From Hominisplanchenecus_A murintestinalis (GTDB lineage: Bacteria > Bacillota > Clostridia > Lachnospirales > Lachnospiraceae), in assembly GCF_943193015.1 (NCBI RefSeq), contig NZ_CALPCM010000014.1, positions 5,147 through 69,146 on the forward strand: a stretch of 64,000 bases of DNA. The letters are read 5' to 3'. Each line of letters begins with the position of its first letter. The first letter of the stretch is position 1. Made by a program: the position numbers and the translations under genes. The notes beneath the pieces are model-generated. The model worked only from the letters and a program-made list of their open reading frames with translations, did not search any database and was not told the DNA's origin. Below, in pieces: positions 50,301 through 56,974 of this stretch.

Positions 50301-52435
50301 GATATGAATCTTCGAAAGTATTCCCCAGGGAGAATGCCACTTTGCAGCCGGGAGAGTATATCGGACTGAAACTCAGCAGAATCCGTGCCGTGAAAGAAAT
50401 CAATGTCGCAGGAGCGGGAACAGAATCCCTGATATTGGAGAAATCCATAAACAGGCAGGAATGGAAAGAGGCAGATAAAGAAGGTGCAGCTCGTTATATT
50501 CGATTGATGAATAAAGGCAGTCAGGCAGTTACTTTCAGTTTGGATACATTTGTGGTAACATCAGACGAGATTTTCCCGATTAGCTTTTTGGATTCGAATA
50601 TAGGGAATACGGATTCGAATCAGGATGCCAGAAGCTTGAAAACAACAGGAAACTGGCTGGATGGAGACCTCTCTACGGCAGCAAAATATACTGCGGCACC
50701 AAGTGCAGGCTCTTATGTGCTTTATGATTTAGGACAGGAAATTACGATAAAATCCCTTAAGGTATGGGTTAGTTCGGGAGCTAAAGATTATCCCCGCGAT
50801 GCAAAGATTCAGGCATCGCTTACAAATGGCGATGCGGCTGAGTGGGAAGATATTCTTGTGATAGGGGATGGCGTAGCAGACGACAGAGACTCTTCCTTTG
50901 ACAGAACTCCAACTCAGAATGGCTGGACAGCCGGAACCGGGGCTGTAGGCGTGAACTATGCTTATCAGGCAACACAGGAGCCCACACCCGTAAGAGCGAG
51001 ATATCTGCGTCTGTACTGTACGGCAGCAAATGCAGGACGCTGGGTAGAACTGAATGAGATTGAGATTAATGACGGTGAGTATATGCCGACAGCTATTGAT
51101 CCTACCTTTGAGACAGACGCCACACAGGAGGAAGGGTTTGAAATTTACAGTTTGAATGATGGAAACCTGACCACAACTTTTAGTCCGGCGGGCGAGGATA
51201 ATCAGAGCGGATATTTGATTTATCATTTATCAGATACCGTTGAGGTGGGGCAGATTAATGTGCTGCAAAGCGGAAATAAGATTAGCCATGCGAAAGTCTC
51301 TGTGCGTATCGGAGAGAATGAATGGAAGCCATTGGGAACGATGGATAAGAGCCTTTCTTCTTTTGATACGACAGATTTGGAAGCTGTTTATGCTGTAAAA
51401 ATAGAATGGGAGGGTATAAAACCTGTTCTCTATGAAATTTCTATACAGTTAGGACCGAAGCTGAGCGCTGCTGAGGAGAGCTTTAAAGCAGCAGATAGAG
51501 AGATCGCAGCGGCAGAATCAGCGTTGAAAGGTATTGATGCTCAGATCGCAGCGGCAAAGACTAAGGTGGAAACAGCATCGGATGCAGAGGCTAAGCTTCG
51601 GGCAGAAGTTGAACTTCAGAATTTGTACGTGCAACAGGCGGAAAAAGCGGCAGATTTAGCTGCAAAGAAAGCAATTGCGGCAGAAAAGGCAGCAGAAGTA
51701 GCAAGACTCCAGGCAGAAAAGCTGCGAATGAGCACGCGGACTGCCGGAACGGCAGAGGAAAAGGCTGAACTGGAGACAAAAGCACAGCAGCAGGATGATG
51801 TTGTGAAAAATGAGCAGGCAGAATATAAGGTTCAGAAGGCAGCTGAAGCTAAAAAGAAACAAGAGAAAGCAAACTATGCGGAGATAGCTGCAAAGAAGCA
51901 GCAAGAATTGAATGTATTTTTGGATAACAAAAAACCTTCGGTTCCGAATCCGAATCCTAACCCTAACCCTAACCCGGGCCCAGGGCCAAATCCGATACCA
52001 ACACCGGTCAAAGACTTTACATACAAAAATGTGAAGTATAAAGTCCTGAATGCTTCTGCTAAGACAGTTGCTGCAGTGGGCGTACAGACAAAGAAAGTGA
52101 AATCTGTCACAATCAATACGGCAAAAGAGGCGAAGAGCGGAGTAACTTACAAGGTAGTTCAGATTAACGATAAAGCTTTTAAAGGCTGCAAGAAGCTGAC
52201 AAAAGTGACAATCGGAAATAATGTGAAGAAGATTGGTAAGGAAGCGTTTGCACAGTGCACGAGATTAAAGACTATCAATATGAAGAAGGCTTCCGGCATT
52301 ACTTCTATTGGCAAGAAAGCGTTTACCAAGATTCAGGCGAAGGCTAAGATTACGGTTCCGGCGAAGAAACTTAAGAAATACAAGAAGCTTTTGAAGAAAG
52401 CCGGAGTACCGAAAAAAGCGGTTATTAAGAAATAA
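47342..52435 (+). CDS. secreted GH84 beta-N-acetylhexosaminidase (NagH-like), multimodular
   Basis: 1,697 residues. Signal peptide to ~31; GH20b-like N-terminal domain (~38-170, 'YPTPQNVVYG'); GH84 catalytic domain from ~182 ('FRGFIEGYYGNPWSHEDRMD') with the catalytic Asp pair near 303 ('AILEDDASA'); helical region to ~640; several F5/8-type-C (CBM32-like) modules between ~670 and 1375; a heptad coiled coil ~1380-1530; an Asn-Pro linker; and a C-terminal BspA-type leucine-rich repeat region with lysine-rich ending. There is no LPXTG sorting motif. The architecture fits mucin or hyaluronan O-GlcNAc/GlcNAc degradation. AAAGGAGG precedes the start. Confidence 0.92.
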   Translation: MKKCNKKKGWGIHVLSVFMLMLAFCLPVSAGVQEGEGEYEVYPTPQNVVYGDGTVALTDQINVTYGDTVDAYTKTRVLNTLEVLDLEASTSSAAANVNLIVGVYGQAGDPAAAYGASHNVDASIYEKYDAYTLWIQGKDIVILGKNTDAAYYGVTTLKRIFEQLDGKSVRELTLKDYAEIEFRGFIEGYYGNPWSHEDRMDLMKFGGEIKMNQYVFAPKDDPYHNAQWRELYPTEEDPNGSDITDIEALAKAGNESKCFFVYALHPFQNSPLTEANYAADLQVLKNKLAQVIEAGVRQVAILEDDASANGRWTATTLSRLLTDVENWLKEMKDTYPDLKTDLLFCPGWMAYENSMTNSNDGDVQKIKSIYENSPDEVRIVMTGGKVWGEVNEPFSDNFYARMAETSKGGSYPYLWVNWPCNDNTHNSLIMGGHNTILHTQVNPDKFRGVILNPMQHSEPSKVGIFTASDYCWKIWDEPEEGDQAWDDSFKYIDHMTPVESEESNALREVAKHMINQKPTQSQVQFEESVEIKDQILEFTEKMKGGTLTSEDITEMRAEFKKIDDAVKLYLERGTNRRIAGQMEPFMNSFSDTLQADINLLDALEAISAGDHATAYDKYSQAMTLNERSQTYSIWYVNHYEYALGGRKYIKPFTETALRYLSDEMKKIVDPENIPFEKELIFQVGGSTTASSVEGSPANAMDGSMATTYLIKTNQKVGDYIGIAFNMPVEVKNIQLALTVDGHLEDYFYAGKMEYTEDGKVWKEFTEELQPESGTEVKMELPEAVTIRGFRWKCTDLGGKNRWLGIKDVGYNVKEQQQITAEKYTAAFSCTSGWTVTGGSSAANITDDDESSYVWYNPSTGTKDTTLAGDYIQLDLGEAKPVGRVRVLVGAGDGDKWTEYHLEHSVNGTDWTSLPAYTGVTSGMDTYQVSLRGASARYLRLVNNVTLNKWVKFCDFSAYDYVEEEEEPEGDIMDYTNTKDEKWRVEYGYESSKVFPRENATLQPGEYIGLKLSRIRAVKEINVAGAGTESLILEKSINRQEWKEADKEGAARYIRLMNKGSQAVTFSLDTFVVTSDEIFPISFLDSNIGNTDSNQDARSLKTTGNWLDGDLSTAAKYTAAPSAGSYVLYDLGQEITIKSLKVWVSSGAKDYPRDAKIQASLTNGDAAEWEDILVIGDGVADDRDSSFDRTPTQNGWTAGTGAVGVNYAYQATQEPTPVRARYLRLYCTAANAGRWVELNEIEINDGEYMPTAIDPTFETDATQEEGFEIYSLNDGNLTTTFSPAGEDNQSGYLIYHLSDTVEVGQINVLQSGNKISHAKVSVRIGENEWKPLGTMDKSLSSFDTTDLEAVYAVKIEWEGIKPVLYEISIQLGPKLSAAEESFKAADREIAAAESALKGIDAQIAAAKTKVETASDAEAKLRAEVELQNLYVQQAEKAADLAAKKAIAAEKAAEVARLQAEKLRMSTRTAGTAEEKAELETKAQQQDDVVKNEQAEYKVQKAAEAKKKQEKANYAEIAAKKQQELNVFLDNKKPSVPNPNPNPNPNPGPGPNPIPTPVKDFTYKNVKYKVLNASAKTVAAVGVQTKKVKSVTINTAKEAKSGVTYKVVQINDKAFKGCKKLTKVTIGNNVKKIGKEAFAQCTRLKTINMKKASGITSIGKKAFTKIQAKAKITVPAKKLKKYKKLLKKAGVPKKAVIKK

Positions 52436-52452
52436 ATAAAGGGCAAGAACAA

Positions 52453-53010
52453 TCAGAGCGGCGGGGGATTCCCCGCCGTTTGCCGTGAAATCATAAATTG
52501 GGACGGCAGGTAAAAGAACCAGAGAATATTTGACGAGAATGAGGACCAGGCGGCCGGAAGCAGATTCAAATATTGGGGAAGATTGGCAAAACCTACATGA
52601 ATATCGCAGAGGAACATAAGCGTAAGCGCCGTAAGCAGGCTGAAATTTTTCTGGTGTTTGGCAAGTGAGATGTTGGCATATAGAAACCCGATGTAAATGG
52701 CAGCAGGCAGCAGAATGATTTCGGAAAAATATGCCAGTGGGAGAAGAAAGAGTAGTGCAAAAAGAGAGTTTTTTAGAAGGGAATTCCAGTTTCCGCCTAA
52801 AAACAAACGGTAGCAGAGCTGTACCAGGCAGAAGAGCAGTATACCGGTAAGGAAATAGTTTGTAAAAATCAGAAAGTAATCCGCACATGCAGTAAAAAAA
52901 AGCGCGCAAATAACGAAACGCATCTGAGGACGGTTCTGAAGAGGGCGGTTTTTGAGCAGGCAAAATAGAAAGCACGAAAGAATAAAACTATATTTTATAA
53001 TGGAATACAA
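52453..53010 (-). CDS. multi-pass membrane protein, YhhN-like pattern
   Basis: 185 residues with about seven hydrophobic segments. TTG 53010 is used as start with AGGAGGTG six bases upstream. 'ALFFTACADYFLIFTNYFLTGILLFCLVQLCYRL' in two halves resembles the GD-x-L-L...F-x-x-G-x-x-F-x-x-x-H-x-x-Y pattern of YhhN/TMEM86 lysoplasmalogenase-like proteins, although the aspartate environment differs. The call is tentative. Confidence 0.5.
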   Translation of the reverse strand: MYSIIKYSFILSCFLFCLLKNRPLQNRPQMRFVICALFFTACADYFLIFTNYFLTGILLFCLVQLCYRLFLGGNWNSLLKNSLFALLFLLPLAYFSEIILLPAAIYIGFLYANISLAKHQKNFSLLTALTLMFLCDIHVGFANLPQYLNLLPAAWSSFSSNILWFFYLPSQFMISRQTAGNPPPL

Positions 53011-53132
53011 GCGGCACCTCCTGAGATTTTACCTGGAGTATAACCGCTTATTTTTAAAATATACGGTAATCAGGAATGCGGCGTTTTTTAGGGGAGAAGA
53101 GCCATAGAAAAAATGGAAAGGTTTGCATTTAG

Positions 53133-53199
53133 AAAACGCCTCAAGAAGCTGAAGTTTCCGGAAAAATATAACCGGAAGCCATAGCCGGGGAGGCGTTTT
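53133..53199 (-). terminator. terminator of the binding-protein gene
   Basis: AAAACGCCTC and GAGGCGTTTT form a 10-bp perfect outer stem enclosing two CCGG-containing inner arms, with T/A-runs on both sides, 24 nt after the gene end on the minus strand. Confidence 0.7.
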
Positions 53200-53225
53200 G
53201 AGGATTCACACGTGAAACCGGTAAT

Positions 53226-54239
53226 TTACCTGCTGTTTTTAGAAGCAGCTTCGGCAAAGTCAGTATTGACAAGTTTATCATAGGGAGCGCGTTTCTTTAA
53301 TTCTCCGGCGCTTTCCAGAATATCCTGCAGAAGTTCAAAGCTGGCCTTTTCAAATATGAGCGTATCGTTCCAGGTATCCTGTTCAGCATAACGCCGGACA
53401 ATTGCTGTAATGGTATCTAAATCTGTTTCTACAAACTGCGGCCGGATTACCTGGGCGATTTCTTCTGGCGTATGGGAATTCACATAGTCCATTCCGCGCT
53501 GGAGGGCATCTGTGAATTTTTGGATAACCTCAGGATGCTCATCTAAATAGCTTGCTTTGGCAGAATAAGCGGTGTATGGAACGTAGCCGGAATCCACGCC
53601 AAGGGAAGCCGCTACGTATCCGACTCCTTCCTGTTCCAATGTGGTAGCTCCCGGTTCAAACTCTACCGTGTAATCCCCCTGTCCCCCGGTAAAGGCGGCG
53701 GCAGTAGATCCAAAATCTATGCTCTTGTCAATGGAAAGATCAGAATCGGGATCAATGCCTTGCTGTTTTAAGATATACTCAAATACCATTTCCGGCATAC
53801 CACCATTCCGACCGCCTAAGACATCAGTACCTTTTAGCTGCTCCCAGGTAAAATCAGGCATTTCCTTCCGGGCGACCAGAAAATTGCCTGCTCTCTGGGT
53901 AAGCTGCGCGAAATTGACGGCGTAGTCCTCAGCGCCTTCATTGAAAGCATAAATGGAAGATTCCGAGCCCATAAATCCGATGTCAGCTTCGCCGGAGACA
54001 AGAGCGGTCATAGTTTTATCTGCTCCAAATCCGGTAACAAGAGTTAAATCAATCCCTGCATCTTTAAAATATCCCTCTTCGATTGCTACATACTGTGGCG
54101 CATAAAAAATGGAATGCGCTACTTCGTTGAGTGTTACTTTTGTCATTTCTTCTGAAGAATTCTTGCCGGTTTTACATCCTGTCAGCAGAATTCCTACCAG
54201 TGCAAATACACCAAGATACAAAAAGCTTTTTTTTCTCAT
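53226..54239 (-). CDS. ABC transporter substrate-binding lipoprotein (NMT1/SsuA-like)
   Basis: 337 residues. Lipobox 'GILLTGCKTG' (Cys 22), then 'VTLNEVAHSIFYAPQYVAIEEGYFKDAGIDL' in two halves, 'MTALVSGEADIGFMGSES' and 'EQLKGTDVLGGRNGGMPEMVFEYIL', all typical of the periplasmic-binding-like NMT1/TauA/ThiY group that binds sulfonates, thiamine precursors or riboflavin-like ligands. No permease or ATPase gene is next to it, so it is an orphan component here. GGAGCATTTTGA precedes the start. Confidence 0.85.
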   Translation of the reverse strand: MRKKSFLYLGVFALVGILLTGCKTGKNSSEEMTKVTLNEVAHSIFYAPQYVAIEEGYFKDAGIDLTLVTGFGADKTMTALVSGEADIGFMGSESSIYAFNEGAEDYAVNFAQLTQRAGNFLVARKEMPDFTWEQLKGTDVLGGRNGGMPEMVFEYILKQQGIDPDSDLSIDKSIDFGSTAAAFTGGQGDYTVEFEPGATTLEQEGVGYVAASLGVDSGYVPYTAYSAKASYLDEHPEVIQKFTDALQRGMDYVNSHTPEEIAQVIRPQFVETDLDTITAIVRRYAEQDTWNDTLIFEKASFELLQDILESAGELKKRAPYDKLVNTDFAEAASKNSR

Positions 54240-54498
54240 TCAAAATGCTCCTTTATTCATGGTTCTATCTTACCATATGCGTAAATGGGGAAGTGGTTAC
54301 AAGTTACTGTTTATGCAGCCTGCAGATTTGTTATGTACGACGCAATATTATGTAAAAATTGTGGAAGAAGATAAAAGTAGATGATATAATAAATTGTAAA
54401 CACCGGTTTCGAGAGGAACAAAATAGGATTTTGAATTTTTGTGAGTGCTCTGAGGAAAAGATTCCGGCGGGATGGAAGTGTAAGGATGGAGGATGGCT

Positions 54499-54897
54499 AT
54501 GAAGATACGTGGTAAAATTGCTGTATGGTTTTGGATAATATATCTGGGAGGAACTGCCGGGATGTTATATGAATTGTTCTTTTCCCGGGACAGCCTGGCA
54601 GCGCTGCTTGTAGGATTCGTGATATTTCAGGTAGTATTTCTTCCTATTTTGATGAGGAATTATGTTCGGGTGGAAAAGGATGTTCTGACAGTTTGTTTCG
54701 GTTTTGGGAAAGACAGCGTTTCTATTGAGGAAATCCTGGAAGTGTACAGCACGCATGATCCGATTGCATCGAGCGCTGCGTCTCTTGACCGTATCGTAAT
54801 AAGAAGCAGAAGAAAGGAAATGATGTGTGCTGTACAAGAGAAAGAAAGGCTGTTTGGCGAGCTAAAACGTATAAATCCCAAAATACGGTTCAGATGA
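54499..54897 (+). CDS. bPH-domain membrane protein
   Basis: 132 residues from ATG 54499 (GGAGG seven bases upstream; the nearer ATG 54493 overlaps the site). Two N-terminal hydrophobic segments (~6-22 and 34-52), then a small PH-like domain 'YVRVEKDVLTVCFGFGKDSV' and 'TSHDPIASS-type' loop ('YSTHDPIASSAASLDRIVIR') ending 'KRINPKIRF'. This matches the bPH_4/YdbT-like bacterial PH families. Role unknown. Convergent with dedA. Confidence 0.7.
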   Translation: MKIRGKIAVWFWIIYLGGTAGMLYELFFSRDSLAALLVGFVIFQVVFLPILMRNYVRVEKDVLTVCFGFGKDSVSIEEILEVYSTHDPIASSAASLDRIVIRSRRKEMMCAVQEKERLFGELKRINPKIRFR

Positions 54898-54921
54898 ATA
54901 TACAGACTATTTTTTATGTAC

Positions 54922-54963
54922 AAGAACAGATGGAACAGGCATAGGCTTATTCCATCTGTTCTT
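54922..54963. terminator. bidirectional terminator
   Basis: AAGAACAGATGGAA and TTCCATCTGTTCTT (14-bp perfect) enclose CAGGCATAGGCTTA; TGTTTTTT follows on the plus strand. The dedA stop codon lies in the loop. Confidence 0.85.
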
Positions 54964-55579
54964 TGTTTTTTGAGAGGGCTCTTTTCTTTATAAATATGAT
55001 GACAGCGGTGCAGGCAGCCCCGAACAGAATGAATTTGGCAATACCGGAATAAGAAGCCAGATATTTTACAATAATATCCCAGGATTCTCTGGCGGCGACG
55101 CCAACCCATACGAGTACGGTGTTCCACAGAAAACTTCCAAGAGTGGTCAGCAAAAGGAAGGGAGCGAGACTTATCCGTGCGAATCCGGCGGGAATAGAAA
55201 TCAGGCTGCGTACCATAGGAATAAAGCGGCAGAAAAATACTGTGCTGATTCCAGTGTGGTTGAACCATTCTACCGCTTTGTCTACGTCATCCGGATAGAG
55301 ATGAAGCAGTTTTCCAATACGGCCGTTCAAAATACCTTTCAGGCGGCGGGGAGGCAGCAGGTATCCTACGCCATAGAGTACAATAGCGCCGATCAGGGAA
55401 CCGGCTGTGGCAGCCAGGATTACCGCCCAGATATTCAGGCTGGTATAAGTGGTCATGAAGCCGCCGAAGGTCAGGATAACTTCTGATGGGATAGGCGGGA
55501 AAATATTTTCGATGGCGATAAGAAGGGCGACTCCCCAGTAGCCGTATTGCTGCATGATAGAAATAATCCAGTTTTGCAT
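54947..55579 (-). CDS. DedA family membrane protein
   Basis: 210 residues. 'GYWGVALLIAIENIFPPIPSEVIL' at the start, re-entrant segment 'AGSLIGAIVLYGVGYLL', and 'TVFFCRFIPMVRSLISIPAGFARISLAPF', the DedA/SNARE-associated signature with the conserved FxRFxPxxR arginines. DedA proteins are needed for membrane lipid (undecaprenyl-phosphate or phospholipid) transport. TTTTTGGAGGTTCT precedes ATG 55579. An apparent longer frame upstream is only the antisense of the ZIP gene. Confidence 0.92.
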   Translation of the reverse strand: MQNWIISIMQQYGYWGVALLIAIENIFPPIPSEVILTFGGFMTTYTSLNIWAVILAATAGSLIGAIVLYGVGYLLPPRRLKGILNGRIGKLLHLYPDDVDKAVEWFNHTGISTVFFCRFIPMVRSLISIPAGFARISLAPFLLLTTLGSFLWNTVLVWVGVAARESWDIIVKYLASYSGIAKFILFGAACTAVIIFIKKRALSKNKEQME

Positions 55580-55739
55580 AGAACCTCCAAAAAGGTTTCT
55601 TTCTTTGAAATATATGTATGTACAGAGCCGGATATTACGGATAGTGTGCCGTTTTTGGGGAATAAACATATTATAGAAACAGAGCCGCTGACATCCGGCA
55701 TTTCCGGATAGCAGCAGGGTAGAGATAAGGGAGGACAGT

Positions 55740-56522
55740 ATGGATAAAAATGTGATTTTGGGTGTGCTCATCCCGTTTTTTGGAACGACTCTTGGGGCAG
55801 GAATGGTATTTTTTCTGAAAAAGAGAATGGGGGCAAAGCTTGAGAAATCTCTACTGGGATTTGCAGCGGGGGTTATGATCGCAGCGTCCGTATGGTCGCT
55901 GCTTATTCCGTCTATCGGGATGGCGGAGGAGCAGGAAGTGGTACCGTGGGTTCCGGCAGCGGCAGGATTTTTGCTGGGAGTCTTGTTTCTGTTGGCTCTT
56001 GATATGTTGATTCCGCATCTGCATCTGGATAATGAGAAGCCAGAGGGTGTGAAATCAAGCTTGAAAAAAAGCACAATGCTGATGCTGGCGGTGACGCTCC
56101 ATAATATTCCGGAGGGAATGGCAGTTGGGGTGGTATTTTCCGGTTTATTGGCGCAGGACGCCTTGATATCGGCGGCGGGAGCATTTGCATTGTCTATTGG
56201 GATTGCCATACAGAACTTTCCGGAAGGAGCAATTATCTCTATGCCTCTGAAAACCGGAGGAATGTCAGGAACAAAAGCATTTCTATACGGAACGGCATCA
56301 GGGGTAGTGGAGCCGATAGCGGCAGTGGCGACAATCCTGTTGACAGGCATTATTTATCCGGCGCTGCCGTACTTGCTGTCTTTTGCGGCGGGAGCAATGA
56401 TTTATGTAGTGGTGGAAGAACTGATTCCGGAGTCTCAGGCAGGGGAAAATACAGATATTGGCACGATTGGGGTGGCATTGGGATTTGCACTGATGATGGT
56501 TTTGGATGTGGCGCTGGGATAA
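55740..56522 (+). CDS. ZIP family metal transporter
   Basis: 260 residues with eight membrane helices. 'VTLHNIPEGMAVGVVFSGLL' (helix IV metal site) and 'GIAIQNFPEGAIISMPL' (helix V) are the HNxPEG/QxxPEG motifs. The protein lacks a long His-rich loop between helices III and IV. Substrate is probably zinc or another divalent ion; the bacterial type resembles ZupT/GufA. The ATG overlaps a GGAGGACAGT site. Confidence 0.92.
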   Translation: MDKNVILGVLIPFFGTTLGAGMVFFLKKRMGAKLEKSLLGFAAGVMIAASVWSLLIPSIGMAEEQEVVPWVPAAAGFLLGVLFLLALDMLIPHLHLDNEKPEGVKSSLKKSTMLMLAVTLHNIPEGMAVGVVFSGLLAQDALISAAGAFALSIGIAIQNFPEGAIISMPLKTGGMSGTKAFLYGTASGVVEPIAAVATILLTGIIYPALPYLLSFAAGAMIYVVVEELIPESQAGENTDIGTIGVALGFALMMVLDVALG

Positions 56523-56650
56523 ACTACCGGTTTTAATCCCAAATTTTTTTCAGGAAACTGCCACAGGATTTTCAATATTTTCCCATAAAACAGACAAAAA
56601 TTCCGCTTATGCTAAAGCAAAGAGAAAATAAATGGAAAGGATGTTTGCGT

Positions 56651-56974
56651 ATGGCAAAGAAAAGACTAGGGGCAGTGCTTTGTCTGGCAGCAGCGCTGAT
56701 GATGGCGGGATGCCAGGGCGGAGAAAAGACGCAGAATCCGGCAGGGGCGCCGCCGGGACAGGTAAGTAGCACAGAAGACGGGCAGCAGGAAAACAGCATC
56801 ATGGGAAAAGTTACGGCAATAGATGAGAGAGGAGAGGCCAAAGAGGCATCTGCGGAAGATGTTGAGGAAGGAACATTCGTCCGGGTCATGATGGATGGTG
56901 ATACAGCCGTTTCCGTCACGATTATGAGAATGGAACAAAAGAATCGGGAGGGCGGAAATGAAACGGAAAAATAA
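56651..56974 (+). CDS. small lipoprotein preceding the MacAB-like operon
   Basis: 107 residues from ATG 56651 with signal peptide and lipobox 'LMMAGCQGG' (Cys ~21), a Gly/Pro/Gln spacer, and a beta-rich region 'IMGKVTAIDERGEAKEASAEDVEEGTFVRVMMDGDTAVSVTIM' in two halves resembling short OB-like modules found before HlyD-type adaptors. It overlaps the adaptor gene by 17 nt and is probably its partner. Function unknown. Confidence 0.7.
   Translation: MAKKRLGAVLCLAAALMMAGCQGGEKTQNPAGAPPGQVSSTEDGQQENSIMGKVTAIDERGEAKEASAEDVEEGTFVRVMMDGDTAVSVTIMRMEQKNREGGNETEK

Noticed and set aside
55580..56350. Minus-strand frame extending the DedA protein to 467 residues
   Set aside because: The extra N-terminal part is the antisense of the ZIP transporter gene; ATG 55579 has a good ribosome site and matches the DedA N-terminus.
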